This document shows, piece by piece, positions 18,178 through 27,241 of a stretch of 64,000 bases of DNA. A program made the position numbers and the translations under genes. Each line of letters starts with the position of its first letter. The stretch's first letter is position 1. This DNA comes from Bradyrhizobium sp. MOS003 (GTDB lineage: Bacteria; Pseudomonadota; Alphaproteobacteria; Rhizobiales; Xanthobacteraceae). The stretch lies in assembly GCF_003020125.1 (NCBI RefSeq), contig NZ_PYFW01000009.1, forward strand, positions 149,201-213,200, read 5' to 3'. Below the pieces are notes generated by a model that saw nothing but the letters and a program-made list of their open reading frames with translations, was not told where the DNA came from and did no database searches.

Positions 18178-19471
18178 TGCGTAGCGGGCTTCAGTACAGA
18201 CGCGGAGCCGAACTGACATGCATTACAGGAATTTGGGCCGACCGCCTCATTCGACGCCCCTTGTGCGGAGTTGACCTGTTGCGGCATGGCTTGCCGAACC
18301 GGCTGGGAACTAGTCTTGGTACGGACTGGATGCGCTCAATCCTCGCGCAGCGTTCATCCAGATTCCTGTCTCGACGGCTATTTTTGCCAGGGCTTACTGG
18401 AGGGATGCGAAATATTTTGGCCTATCGTCGTGAAGCGAACTGACGCCCTCATGAACCGTAAATTAGGCGTCACACCGGCAGATGGGCGCAAACTAACGCT
18501 TCCGATCGCTGATCCTGCAAGGGCCCGTTTGGGGGTATTTTAGTGAGTAGTGGAGTTTGCAGCCGCTTGGCTGTTCTGCGTCAAACGGCGATGGAGCTCG
18601 TTAGCTTGCTTGCCCAATTGCACAGGCTACGAGAGCAAGTGCGAAGGGCGGAAGGGCGAAGCCTCGGAGAAAGAGCGAGACTAGGGCCGGCGTCACGGAT
18701 GCGTAGGCCCCGGTTTAGGACGAGTTGCCGCACGCGGATACAATGATGGCGAGCGGCGAGCGTAATTTCAGCGAACTCGAAGACGATCTTTTCACGGATC
18801 GACCTTGAGGCCTCCAATAACCCTTTGGCACGGCTCCAAGCCACCCGAGCGCTCCCCAATGAGGCGTGCGCGCAGCAGAGTTTCAAGGCAGCCGATCCCC
18901 CGTGAAGGCTTTGTGCCAAGAAAAGTGCTGTACTTAAATCCAACGTCTCTTTCCGGCTCTGACCGAGATCATCCTCGAGCGGCATGCTGCGGATCATGTC
19001 CCGCACCCGAGTTGGTTTAAGCTGACTTTTTGCCTGTTTTCGGTTTTGTCAAGCGAAAGGCACATTTCGTTATCGGGTATAATCATAATCAATATGGCGC
19101 AGAACAGAACATTGGGTGAGGGAAAACTAACGGGAGGAGTGGATGGAGACCATACGCTGCTTGCGCGCAATGGCTTCGCTGTGCCGGCAGACTTCTGCGC
19201 GTCATCCTGATCGAAGCTGGAAGCTTCTCGCCGAAGCTGAGTTCTGGAGCCCGCCACTGCGCCGCCTGCTTGGGCCAGGCCAGCACAGATGCGCTCGTGA
19301 TAGTCGCGACGATCGGCGAAGGGATTTGGTGGAGCATTGGACCATCGCCTTCTCAAGCGACCGGCTGCATCGGCCGAAAATTTAATTATTGATATAAAAA
19401 ATTTAATAAAATATAATGTGATTTATTTCGCATATGGATAAATAGAAATTGGGAAACGGATTGACGCATTA
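18178..19471. other. 1.3 kb mostly without recognisable genes
   Basis: Apart from a degenerate small coiled-coil frame near 18591-18720 nothing was identified. A 141-codon minus frame (19006-18581) and several shorter ones look like chance frames. 19380-19445 is AT-rich and is the likely promoter area for the gene at 19472. Confidence 0.35.
18591..18746 (+). pseudogene. Degenerate member of the small coiled-coil family
   Basis: The frame starting at ATG 18591 reads MELVSLLAQLHRLREQVRRAE, which resembles the core of the two proteins at 27738 and 29749 (RLNELVCQLSELEDLRLKVQEAE). There is no good ribosome site directly before it and the C-terminus has no counterpart, so it is listed as a probable remnant. 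Confidence 0.35.
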
Positions 19472-21094
19472 ATGTCGCGGATGTGGGCACAAGCGCCGAT
19501 GCAGGCAGGGTCGGGCCTTGGATCGCTCGTTCGCCGCGCAGACGTGTGGATTGCCGTGGATTGTGTTCGTAGCTGTGCGCGCACCTGCGCAACAAGGTTG
19601 GCGTGGGTTGCACCGACTGTCCTGACGGTAATATCGGTATTGACCATGCCTGTGCTCGCGCAGCAGCCAAATCGGCCGGCGAGCTACGCCCATGTCGTGG
19701 CGACGCACTTGCGCGGCGCGACCGGCTCGGGAGGGTGGCGCGCGGCGCAGCTGAAACCATCCGCCGACACGACACCCCTGAAGCTCGCACAAGCCACAAT
19801 CAGCAATAGCGAGCGATCGCGGCAAGTGCTCGCCACAGAACAGGAGAGGATACAGGCCCTCGCTGCTGACCTTCGAACATGCCGCCGGGAGCAGGATACT
19901 GTGCTGGGGCTGTTGCAGCATGCACGCGAGCAATGGAGCAGCGTTGCGGAGGCCACCGAGAATGAAACCGATAAGCTGCAGAAATCGCTCGTGGAGGAGC
20001 GCTTGCACACGCAGCGTCTGGAGCGGGAACTTGTCAAGGCGCGCAACGATCTCGATGTGCAGGCACGGCTAAGCCGCGAAATTGGCACCGAGGGTCGCGA
20101 AACCGAACGCCGGGCACAGAGTGATCCGAGAGAGCTGCAACAAGCTGTCGAGCGGGAGAAAGATTGGGCAAACCGGCTGAAGCAGAATCTGACAGCCGCT
20201 CATCACGACCTGGAGACCCAGTCGGCAGAGGTAACCAGGCAAGCCGCAGAGATCAGTGCAAAAGAGGCAGCGGAGGCTCAGCTACAGGCAAGCCTTCGAC
20301 AGGAGCACGATCGTATCAAACAGCTGGAGGAGACGCTCGCGACGACGCAAATCGAGCTCGACAACCGATCCCAGCAGATCGCGAAGGCAACCGAAGAAAC
20401 GAAGCAGACCAAGCAAATAGCGGAGAATACCTCGGCTAAACTGATGCTATCATTAAGGGAGGAGCACGAAAGAGCAAACGCGCTGGCGCAAGAGCTCTCA
20501 TTGGCGCGTTCCAAGCTGTTCGCGTATGAAGCGCAAGCCGCGGCAACTAATGATCGAGCCGAACAGTCAAAAGAGCAGCTCCGGCGAGAATGCCACCAAA
20601 GCAGCCGAGATGAGCAAGAACTTGCCGCAGCGCGCCCCAATGTCGGACCGTGGCTACCCGCCGAAGTGTCGGGTGAACGCGGAGCCGGCAATTCGCCAAC
20701 AAGGGAACTGCTCCGAACGCTGCTGCTGGGATCGCCGCCGCTGCCCCCGCAATCCGCGCGAGAGCCCGTGGTCACAGCCGATGAGCCGAAGGCGCCATCC
20801 CTGGTTCTCGGGAACGAACAAGCCGCCGAGCTCGTGCGATTGATCGCTCGCTCAACCGGATTGCTTCGACAAGGCGACATTGGGGCGGCACGAGTTGTCC
20901 TGGAGCGTGCTGCTGAATTAGGGAGCGCACCGGCAAGTTTCGCGCTCGCCGAGACGTATGATCCGGGCCTGCTTGCAAAATGGGGCGCGAGCGGAACGCG
21001 CGGCGACACGTCCAAGGCGCGCGAGCTTTACGCGAGAGCAGCAGCCGGAGGGGTCAAGGAGGCAAAGGAGCGGTTCGACGCACTTGGTCATTAG
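19472..21094 (+). CDS. Exported coiled-coil protein with C-terminal Sel1-like repeats
   Basis: The 540-residue protein has a hydrophobic segment near residues 44-64 (WVAPTVLTVISVLTMPVLA, then QQ), read as a signal peptide or anchor. A long heptad-rich coiled coil rich in Glu, Gln, Arg and Ala spans about 100-370, followed by a Pro-rich linker. Sel1/TPR-type helices make up the end: LLRQGDIGAARVVLERAAEL, GSAPASFALAETYDP, KARELYARAAAGGVKEAKER. It is the first gene of a plus-strand run of four envelope proteins. Similar exported coiled-coil/Sel1 proteins are frequent in Bradyrhizobium. A scaffolding role at the envelope is a guess. Confidence 0.8.
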   Translation: MSRMWAQAPMQAGSGLGSLVRRADVWIAVDCVRSCARTCATRLAWVAPTVLTVISVLTMPVLAQQPNRPASYAHVVATHLRGATGSGGWRAAQLKPSADTTPLKLAQATISNSERSRQVLATEQERIQALAADLRTCRREQDTVLGLLQHAREQWSSVAEATENETDKLQKSLVEERLHTQRLERELVKARNDLDVQARLSREIGTEGRETERRAQSDPRELQQAVEREKDWANRLKQNLTAAHHDLETQSAEVTRQAAEISAKEAAEAQLQASLRQEHDRIKQLEETLATTQIELDNRSQQIAKATEETKQTKQIAENTSAKLMLSLREEHERANALAQELSLARSKLFAYEAQAAATNDRAEQSKEQLRRECHQSSRDEQELAAARPNVGPWLPAEVSGERGAGNSPTRELLRTLLLGSPPLPPQSAREPVVTADEPKAPSLVLGNEQAAELVRLIARSTGLLRQGDIGAARVVLERAAELGSAPASFALAETYDPGLLAKWGASGTRGDTSKARELYARAAAGGVKEAKERFDALGH

Positions 21095-21217
21095 CAGCAT
21101 TGGTGCAGACAAATGGTCGTGCGCTGTATCGACTAGTCAAATCGAACTTAAACTTACGTGTCGAAGGAAAAGCGCTGCGGACAAAACAGAATAGACGTTC
21201 CTAAGGGAGCCGGATCG

Positions 21218-22237
21218 ATGAGGCAGCTGGTTGGAATACGCTCTTGGTTTCTCCTCATCGTGATAGCCGCTCCGCTTCTGATCATGAGCTGTTGCTTGGC
21301 AACGGCCCAGCAGACTCAGCGGGCGCGTGCGGATCATTCGAAGCCGGAAATCGCGGCCATGAACGACTGGACTGTTGGAATTGCCGGAGGTCTGCTGGAA
21401 GGAGCTCCCATTAGGCTTGCCGCGGAAATGGCGCGAGTGGCCGATGATGGAACGAACCTCCATGTGCTGCCCATCGTGACTCGGGGCGCAACCGAAAACG
21501 TCAATTCGCTGCTGTATTTGCGGGGAATTGATGCAGCAATCATCAATTCCGACGCACTTGACGAGTACAAGGTCCAAGTGCCGGACATCCAGCGACGAAT
21601 CACCTATGTGCTCAACCTGTTTCCATCAGAACTGCACATATTCGTCAGGCCCGAAATTCAGAGCTTGAGTGATCTGGTCGGAAAGAAGGTCAATTTCAAC
21701 ACACAGGGTACCGCCGCAGCTTATTCGGGCCCGCTGATTTTCAGCCGGCTAGGGATCGAGGTCGATAAGGCATTCATCCCCCACCAGGTTGCGATGGAAC
21801 AAATGCGCAGGGGTGAGCTGGCCGCCGTCGTTTTCATAACATCGAAGCCGGTGGATGCGTTCATACGTGGTCGTTGGGATGTCGGCTTCAAGTTCTTGCC
21901 GGTCCCCTACGAGAGCAAGTTCGAAGACTATTATCTGCCATCCTGGTTGGACGCAGGTGATTACCCGAACTTGATCAGGCAGGGGGAGCGCGTGACAACT
22001 ATTGCCGTCCCAACCGTGCTGGTCGCTTTCAATTGGCCAATCAAATCCAATCGCTTTCATCGTGTGGCGCGCTTTGTTGACCGCCTGTTCTCGCGGATCG
22101 ACAAGCTGCAGGAGCCCGGCTTCGATCCAAAATGGAAGTCGATCAACTTGGCGGCGACAGTCCCTGGCCTGACGCGCTTCCCAGCGGCGCAGGCCTGGCT
22201 CGATCGTCTGCCGCGTTCGAGCCAGGCGGCACAATGA
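21218..22237 (+). CDS. TAXI-family (TRAP-type) periplasmic solute-binding protein
   Basis: The 339-residue protein starts with a signal peptide (RSWFLLIVIAAPLLIMSCCLATA). The mature part has the TAXI fold: WTVGIAGGLLEGAPIRLAAE at the N-terminus, TRGATENVNSL, the LVGKKVNFNTQGTAA segment, and DAFIRGRWD. ATG 21218 was chosen because GGGAG lies 8 bases upstream; an earlier in-frame GTG at 21158 would put a charged extension before the signal. No TRAP membrane subunits are nearby, so it may be an orphan receptor or work with its neighbours. Its stop overlaps the next start as ATGA. Confidence 0.87.
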   Translation: MRQLVGIRSWFLLIVIAAPLLIMSCCLATAQQTQRARADHSKPEIAAMNDWTVGIAGGLLEGAPIRLAAEMARVADDGTNLHVLPIVTRGATENVNSLLYLRGIDAAIINSDALDEYKVQVPDIQRRITYVLNLFPSELHIFVRPEIQSLSDLVGKKVNFNTQGTAAAYSGPLIFSRLGIEVDKAFIPHQVAMEQMRRGELAAVVFITSKPVDAFIRGRWDVGFKFLPVPYESKFEDYYLPSWLDAGDYPNLIRQGERVTTIAVPTVLVAFNWPIKSNRFHRVARFVDRLFSRIDKLQEPGFDPKWKSINLAATVPGLTRFPAAQAWLDRLPRSSQAAQ

Positions 22238-22794
22238 CGTTCACCCTCATCGCTCTCGTCGGGACGCTCGCGATCGCAAATGACTTCGCTCGAGCCAGAG
22301 GCGCCGAGGATTTGATGGCGCCGCTTCGCGTCTCTGATCGGCCCTCAAATGGAGGCTGGGCGTGGATCATTAGCGAAACCACATCGCCAGTTGATTATTC
22401 CTCGATCATCAAGGCTACGCTACCATCTCAAGGGGGCAGTTCCGACGCAGCAATGAGCCTGTCGATACGCTGTCGAGGAGACCTGACCGAAGTGTTGCTT
22501 GAGGGAGCTAGCTTGTCGGGCCGCGGCGGGGACCATATCCTCTCCCTGCGCATCAATGATGATCCACCTTTTCGGGTCTCGACCGTTGCATCGGCGCGCG
22601 GTGTCGCGCTTAAAAGCGATGTTGTTCACCTTTTGCAAACACTCCCTGAACACGGCCAACTTTCGGTGGATGTGTCACGCCGGACGGGGGCCGGCGCCAG
22701 TGCAGTGTTCGTTCTCGATGGTATGGACCGCGTACGTGCAAAAATGGCGGCAACGTGCAAATGGCCAGGCACATACGCAAGGCCCAAGAATTGA
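22234..22794 (+). CDS. Small exported protein, VasI-like
   Basis: The 186-residue product starts at the ATG of an ATGA overlap with the preceding gene, which decides the start and implies coupling. An N-terminal signal peptide is visible (FTLIALVGTLAIANDFARARGA). The mature part is beta-rich with SDAAMSLSIRCRGDLTEVLLEG near residue 75-95, a segment resembling type VI secretion-associated VasI proteins, in which a single-Cys strand is typical. No type VI machinery is in the window, so a periplasmic role together with the TAXI protein is more likely than secretion. Confidence 0.7.
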   Translation: MTFTLIALVGTLAIANDFARARGAEDLMAPLRVSDRPSNGGWAWIISETTSPVDYSSIIKATLPSQGGSSDAAMSLSIRCRGDLTEVLLEGASLSGRGGDHILSLRINDDPPFRVSTVASARGVALKSDVVHLLQTLPEHGQLSVDVSRRTGAGASAVFVLDGMDRVRAKMAATCKWPGTYARPKN

Positions 22795-22828
22795 TGATGA
22801 ACCCCAACTCGCTTGGAGAAGCAACCTC

Positions 22829-23425
22829 ATGAGCAAATTTTCGCAGACCACCGCCGCAATGAGTGCGACAATCATCTCGCTCCTGGTTGGGCTGTCTAGC
22901 TCTGTGGCACAGCAGGCTGGCCTTATCCCGGCACAGACCAGCGTGACTGCTGCCTCAACGCCCGGCGCGGCAAGAACGCACGCAAATTCATCGGCAAGGA
23001 GCGGAACGCAAAAAAGAACCGAGCTGGCGCGCATCGCACCACCGTCTGCCGCCAAGCAAGAGCACCGCTTGATCCTTCAGGTCAACACAAACGACTCAGC
23101 GTCCATGAACCTTGCATTGAACAATGCACTTAATGTCACGCAATACTACAAGGAGGTTGGCGAAGCGGTGAAGGTTGAGGTGATTACCTTCGGCCCCGGC
23201 CTGCATATGCTCCGCGATGACACGTCGCCGGTGAAAGCGCGAATCGAGGAAATGGCTCTGAGCACGCCGGAAGTATCGTTCAAAGCCTGTGGGAACACGC
23301 AGGAGAAAATGCAAAAGGTCGAAAATAAGGACATTCCGATCGTTGCCCAAGCTCAGGTGGTGAGGTCGGGCGTCGTTAGGGTGATGCAGTTGCAGGAGCA
23401 GGGATGGACCTACGTCAAGCCATGA
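22829..23425 (+). CDS. Exported DsrE-like protein
   Basis: The 198-residue protein has an N-terminal signal peptide (MSATIISLLVGLSSSVAQQ), a low-complexity Ala/Ser/Thr linker to about residue 70, and a DsrE/DsrF-like alpha/beta domain: HRLILQVNTNDSASMNLALN, VEVITFGPGLHML, FKACGNTQEKM with one conserved-position cysteine, and VRSGVVRVMQLQEQGWTYVKP at the end. The start at 22829 follows GGAG 10 bases upstream. It is the last gene of the four-gene run. DsrE-fold proteins handle sulfur relay or act as small periplasmic partners; which applies here is unknown. Confidence 0.8.
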   Translation: MSKFSQTTAAMSATIISLLVGLSSSVAQQAGLIPAQTSVTAASTPGAARTHANSSARSGTQKRTELARIAPPSAAKQEHRLILQVNTNDSASMNLALNNALNVTQYYKEVGEAVKVEVITFGPGLHMLRDDTSPVKARIEEMALSTPEVSFKACGNTQEKMQKVENKDIPIVAQAQVVRSGVVRVMQLQEQGWTYVKP

Positions 23426-23863
23426 AAATGGCGACCAGACAATGCCTATCGAGCGGCTAGGTGCTGGCCTGCGGTCGCGACACCATCCGCGTGGGTCGCC
23501 GCAGCCGTTGCAAATTGAACTGGCCTCGATCGGGGGCATATCTATCGCGCGCTGTTCACCGGACAGCGCCAGACCGACTGTCTGATTAACAGAGCGACTT
23601 CGGGAAAGGGTTTGAGTGAACATCGGTTTGTCTCAGTCACTTGCGAGGTTTGGTAGCAATTTTGCGGGGCAGCCCGCGGCCGCCCATCCTGCTCGGCCGC
23701 CCGCTAAGGTCGATTGGCGAGCTGTGAGGCACGGTGCGATTTACGTCAGTTCTAGTGACCTCTTTTTCGACGGCAATTGATTAAATTTTGCTGGATTTTA
23801 TTTGTTTAACGCTTCAAATTCCCAGACTTAAAGCGAGTCGAATTTTACGTTTGGGGAAGTTGA
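23426..23863. other. 438 bp spacer
   Basis: No gene was recognised. 23775-23820 is AT-rich and lies upstream of the small gene at 23864, so it probably contains its promoter. Confidence 0.35.
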
Positions 23864-24160
23864 ATGGCAAAACTTGACGTTTCCCGTAATAGGTTTCGAG
23901 GATTATTCGCGGTTTATGCGAAAGCTGATCACAAGCACGATGGCGAATATCGTGTGTTGAAGCTGTTTGGATCCGCTGAAGACATTCCCGATCGGCTGCT
24001 ACAGCGATGGTCGCACGAGGCTGATTTGCCCGACGCGGAAACCATCGCCAGTACACGCGAGCCGCGCACCGGCGATATCGTGAATGGTCGTAAACGCTAT
24101 GACCACGCCAGCGACTTTCTCCACGTGCTGTTGAGAGACCTAGAGCTACGGGAACACTGA
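23864..24160 (+). CDS. Small conserved protein (family A, copy 1, intact)
   Basis: The 98-residue protein is preceded by GGGGAAGTTGA. It begins MAKLDVSRNRFRGLFAVYAK and contains LKLFGSAEDIPDRLLQRW and, near the end, RYDHASDFLHVLLRDLEL. Two more members occur in this window: a broken one at 47665-47969 and one running off the right edge at 63728. All three keep FRGLFA, LFGSA, IPD/LPD and the terminal (R)YDxASxFLHxLLRD block. No known domain was recognised. The fold is predicted mainly helical, with no signal peptide or membrane segment, so it is probably cytoplasmic. Confidence 0.75.
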   Translation: MAKLDVSRNRFRGLFAVYAKADHKHDGEYRVLKLFGSAEDIPDRLLQRWSHEADLPDAETIASTREPRTGDIVNGRKRYDHASDFLHVLLRDLELREH

Positions 24161-24294
24161 AGAAACGTCGCTGCGTCAGGCTCCGCGAGGTCTTGCAAAC
24201 CTCAATGATAATGCCTTTTGCCTCCGCGCCCAATATGCATCAGACTGCTATTCCAATGCCGGCAGCCAGCCAAATTTGCCGACCTAGTGCTCGC

Positions 24295-24444
24295 ATGCCG
24301 GCGTCGATTTACCAGCCATTGCATGAACGGCTGCGAACGGAGAACGGTCAAAGTCTCCGCCTGACCTTTTCAGAAATCAAAGCGATCTTGGGGAAGCCGC
24401 GGGTCTCAATGAAGCACCGCATCGTCGAAATTCTATCGTACTGA
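24295..24444 (+). pseudogene. Truncated DUF7662-like small protein
   Basis: The frame MPASIYQPLHERLR ... LRLTFSEIKAILG resembles the first half of a short domain (YxPLxxxL, then LTFxEIExILG) found in stand-alone small proteins and at the ends of restriction-type proteins. It then diverges and stops at 24444 without the usual WW-containing C-terminus. This is read as a truncated gene with moderate confidence. Confidence 0.4.
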
Positions 24445-24682
24445 CGTTGGACACCAATGATCATATGGAACGGCCTGGCTGCATTGAAGCTTTCCATACC
24501 ATAATGCGGAGCTATCAATCTCGATGCTCGGGACAAACTGCGAGAACAGCCGGCGCAGAATTACGTTGTGACTTCTGGGCCGCAGCAAAACCCACTGCGG
24601 CCCTGTTTCTTGGGCGGAAGCCGCGTGCCGGATGCTCCGGAACGTGGCGAGGAAAGTCTAATGGGAAGGCTGCGCGATGGCC

Positions 24683-25213
24683 TCAGGCCGCATGAGGGTT
24701 GACGATGATGTACCCTCGCAGGGAGCGCGGGTGAATTCGCGTTGCGTGCCCACCTGAGTTGGCATCGTACGCCTTCCAGATGTCACCGGCGATGTGCTGT
24801 TCGAGGACGAAAACGTGTCCACGTCGCGCGGCAACCATTCCCGGTGCTGGAGAGGTGCGGGGAAAGCGCAGCCAATTGGCCGCGAGGTTCAGTTCCGGTA
24901 TCACGCGACCGAACACTCGTATCGCCGCACCACATCCACAGAACGATCGAGGACAACCGGCCGGACGACCGCTGACGATCTCGGTCCTTGAGGCCTCGGA
25001 GCCAGCCACGGACATCCGTAGGCTAACAACAGCACTTCGCTGCAGGCGCGGTGCCGATCTCGTGTATCTCTGCGCTTGCACCAGCGAGGATGAAAAGTCG
25101 CATGGCATAATCACGTTGCATTCAGGTGGCGAAGCGGCGCCCAACGGGCGTGCTTCAGAAGAAATGGATGTCGCAAAAGCGAGCACTAAAGCTACGACTA
25201 TTCGATTTAACAT
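24683..25213 (-). CDS. Conserved exported protein of Bradyrhizobium type
   Basis: The 176-residue protein has an N-terminal signal peptide (MLNRIVVALVLAFATSISSEA) and a C-terminal conserved half: GRPAGCPRSFCGCGAAIRVFG, three clustered cysteines, then LNLAANWLRFPRTSPAPGMVA, GHVFVLEQHIAGDIWKAYDA and RSLRGYIIVNPHA. This second half matches a frequent small exported protein of Bradyrhizobium recalled from its motif pattern. Its biochemical function is unknown. The cysteine motif CPxxFCGC could bind metal or form disulfides in the periplasm. It stands alone on the minus strand. Confidence 0.78.
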   Translation of the reverse strand: MLNRIVVALVLAFATSISSEARPLGAASPPECNVIMPCDFSSSLVQAQRYTRSAPRLQRSAVVSLRMSVAGSEASRTEIVSGRPAGCPRSFCGCGAAIRVFGRVIPELNLAANWLRFPRTSPAPGMVAARRGHVFVLEQHIAGDIWKAYDANSGGHATRIHPRSLRGYIIVNPHAA

Positions 25214-25547
25214 GCAGGACTCCGGGTTAATAGCCCTGCCCCGGTGCGCAGAAAGCGGCCTGTAATTTGTCGAAATTAAGTTACAAAAACTGAATTAAAT
25301 ACGAACGAATTAAATCCGGGGCGGAATGCTTCGATTTGCCTCAAGTGCTGTTTGTGCGAGCGATCCTTGTTGTTCGTGGATGCCTACGCAATTTCGGCGG
25401 CCCCTCGTGGGGATCGGTGTTATGATACCTGATTGTTGGCCTGTCCTCCAGCTCGCCCCGCCTTGTGGGTGGTGATCGCGCTCGTGCCGATCACGATCGG
25501 GATCGTGAGCGCTTTGGGCCCGTATAAAGTTTGGGGGCAAACGGCCG
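25214..25547. other. 334 bp spacer
   Basis: No gene was identified. 25265-25315 is AT-rich and is the likely promoter region for the minus-strand exported protein. Confidence 0.3.
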
Positions 25548-25775
25548 ATGGGTCAGATCGTCTGCATTTCCGAATCGGGCCGCACGCTCTCAACTGGTTT
25601 CAGATTTGCGGGTACACGCGCGCCAGCCATTTCGTCTCTATGCTTCTGCCCTCGCCCCGACGCTGACCTTGTGCTTCGGGGTGGCAGCTGGCGCGTGTCG
25701 GCCGGCCATGACGTTGAGATCACCGCAACGATTCCGCATGGGGAATACGGATGGAGGGCAAGGTCGAGGAACTGA
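25548..25775 (+). CDS. Hypothetical small protein, weakly supported
   Basis: This 75-codon frame starts at an ATG with a GGGGG about 10 bases upstream. Residues such as PRPDADLVLRGGSWRVSAG and VEITATIPHGEYGWRA look protein-like, but no family was recognised and overlapping frames on both strands are open too. It is included only because its composition resembles a real beta-rich protein. Confidence 0.25.
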   Translation: MGQIVCISESGRTLSTGFRFAGTRAPAISSLCFCPRPDADLVLRGGSWRVSAGHDVEITATIPHGEYGWRARSRN

Positions 25776-25899
25776 ATGCCTTGCGCTAAGCCTTCGACTA
25801 CATCCTGGCGAGGAAGAACGCTGGCCTTGACGCATCGCGATCGAGCGAAGACTGCCCCGCGGCTCCGACCATTGCTGCCTCGAGCTCACCAGCAAGCCT

Positions 25900-26361
25900 T
25901 TAGGACTGCGGGTCATCCATTCGCAACACGCCAATCAGGTTCGTGACCAGTTGCTGCACGTGCGGCAGGGCATCGCAGGGTTCGGCGACGTCGAGATCGT
26001 CCACTTGCCAATATAGGACCCGGTCCGCGACGGCCGGAAAGCGGCGTTCAACCATCCATCGATGCTCCGCCTCTTTCAATCCTATGACAATATCTGCTTG
26101 GCGGAAGTCAGCTAAGGTGCACGGCTGCGGAAGTTCATCGGCGCGTCTCGGACTAATTCCCAGTGCTTGCAACGCCTCGAGTGCAAAGCGGGAGATGGAT
26201 CCCGTGTTCTCCGGCGCCCGCCTTTCGGCAGCGCCTCTGGAGAATGCTCGCCAAGGCAAGTCCTCTTGTTCAGCAAGGTGATTGAACAGTTCCTCCGCAA
26301 ACCGGCTGCGGTAATAGTTGCCTGTACAAAGAAAAAGAACCTGCTTGCAGCCATCGGTCAT
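25900..26361 (-). CDS. Low-molecular-weight protein-tyrosine-phosphatase-like protein
   Basis: The 153-residue protein begins with the LMW-PTP/arsenate-reductase P-loop: VLFLCTGNYYRSRFAEELF, where CTGNYYR fits Cys-x5-Arg. The common form is CxGNxCRSP, so the second cysteine is replaced by Tyr and the Pro by Arg. A later VDDLDVAEP near residue 125 could supply the general-acid aspartate. Its ATG at 26361 overlaps the stop of the upstream broken gene as ATGA, so it was probably translated by coupling. It may be a phosphatase acting on an unknown phosphoprotein or small molecule; the altered loop makes the activity uncertain. Confidence 0.82.
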   Translation of the reverse strand: MTDGCKQVLFLCTGNYYRSRFAEELFNHLAEQEDLPWRAFSRGAAERRAPENTGSISRFALEALQALGISPRRADELPQPCTLADFRQADIVIGLKEAEHRWMVERRFPAVADRVLYWQVDDLDVAEPCDALPHVQQLVTNLIGVLRMDDPQS

Positions 26362-26640
26362 TTCGGGAGGCCAAGGAAACGGTCGAGGAGGCGGCCGTCA
26401 CCGGCGTGAGCTGTCTCAACTGCGCTCAACTCCTCGGCTTCAACGATCAACAGCCCGCCTTCCGTAACATCTAGGCGGAACGCGCTTATCCCGCGCAGTC
26501 AAATGCACACCTTTCGCATGCCCCCGATATTCTCCAGGGCGCCCGGTGACGGGCTTGTCATCTCGCAAATGGAGAACAAGACGTCCGGCGTTGTCAATCA
26601 GCATCGTCGCGGAAAAATCCGGGACACGCGGCGAGGTCAT
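26358..26640 (-). pseudogene. Small gene coupled to the phosphatase, frameshifted
   Basis: The frame from ATG 26640 reads DFSATMLIDNAGRLVLHLRD and stays open past about 26490, but family-like coding continues in another frame as AFRLDVTEGGLLIVEAEELS ... LLDRFLGLPK, ending at TGA 26360-26358. That stop overlaps the phosphatase ATG. One indel near 26480-26492 is enough to join both halves into a protein of about 93 residues. No known domain was recognised. The ATGA junction shows it was once translated ahead of the phosphatase. Confidence 0.6.
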
Positions 26641-26649
26641 AGCTTACCG

Positions 26650-26865
26650 TCAGCTATTCTGACGAACGAGGAATGGCACCAGCTTTTCAAAGATTTCTGT
26701 CCGAAAGCGATCAATCTCCCAACTAAGCGCATCGCTAAACCCCGCGGCATACGCATGGATGGTCGCCCGGTCCGCAGTCACTTTCGTGGCCACGCCATTT
26801 ACGACCAGCGAACCAGTCAGAATCTTTCCGTCCCATTCGACAGCGCGACCACAATCCACCGACAT
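26650..26865 (-). CDS. Small hypothetical protein, possibly DUF1488-like
   Basis: The 71-residue protein starts at an ATG with GGAG 5 bases upstream (GGAGTTGCC), which fixes the start; the longer frame to 27081 is not supported. The sequence VEWDGKILTGSLVVNGVATK followed by a helix ending in FRTEIFEKLVPFLVRQ resembles the layout of short DUF1488 proteins (W-x-x strand pair, then helix). It is the first gene of a minus-strand series with the broken gene at 26640 and the phosphatase at 26361. Confidence 0.6.
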   Translation of the reverse strand: MSVDCGRAVEWDGKILTGSLVVNGVATKVTADRATIHAYAAGFSDALSWEIDRFRTEIFEKLVPFLVRQNS

Positions 26866-26998
26866 GGCAACTCCAAACACTAACGGGTTGGCCTTATGCA
26901 GCACCGCTTGTTTGTTCGTGCTGCCGCTGATCATCCGCGTCTCGGAAAAGTTCGTGAGGTTCGCGCAAACCAAACCAAGGCACGACTGCGCACCACAG

Positions 26999-27241
26999 TC
27001 AGTTCCTTCCAACTCTCTCAGTGAATTCCAACGCAGCTGGGGTAACGTCATCGAACTCGACAAAGCAACGACGCAGTTCATCCGCGATCTCTACGGTTAT
27101 TTGGCGCATCAGCGTCGCTCGACCAGTGTCGTCTTCGGAGGTTTCGCTCCAGCCACGTCCGAGCCCACCTCCATAATCCTCGAGCACAAGATAGACGTCA
27201 CGTGGATATGGATGGGGCACGATGGACGGAAAATGAGGCAT
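26999..27241 (-). CDS. Small hypothetical protein, perhaps internally deleted
   Basis: The 80-residue frame begins MPHFPSIVPHPYPRDVYLVLED and ends EIADELRRCFVEFDDVTPAAL. It recalls a ~100-residue rhizobial family that starts with DVYLVLDDFG and ends with an ADELRRRC helix; compared with that memory, the middle (an N-terminal EGWSRD-like block) is missing. It may be a shortened gene. No strong ribosome site was seen. It precedes the series at 26865-25900 on the same strand. Confidence 0.45.
   Translation of the reverse strand: MPHFPSIVPHPYPRDVYLVLEDYGGGLGRGWSETSEDDTGRATLMRQITVEIADELRRCFVEFDDVTPAALEFTERVGRN

Noticed and set aside
20278..21015. A 245-codon minus-strand frame, very rich in Ser
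   Set aside because: It is the antisense of the coiled-coil gene at 19472-21094; the Ser bias comes from the complement of repetitive Gln/Ala/Glu codons.
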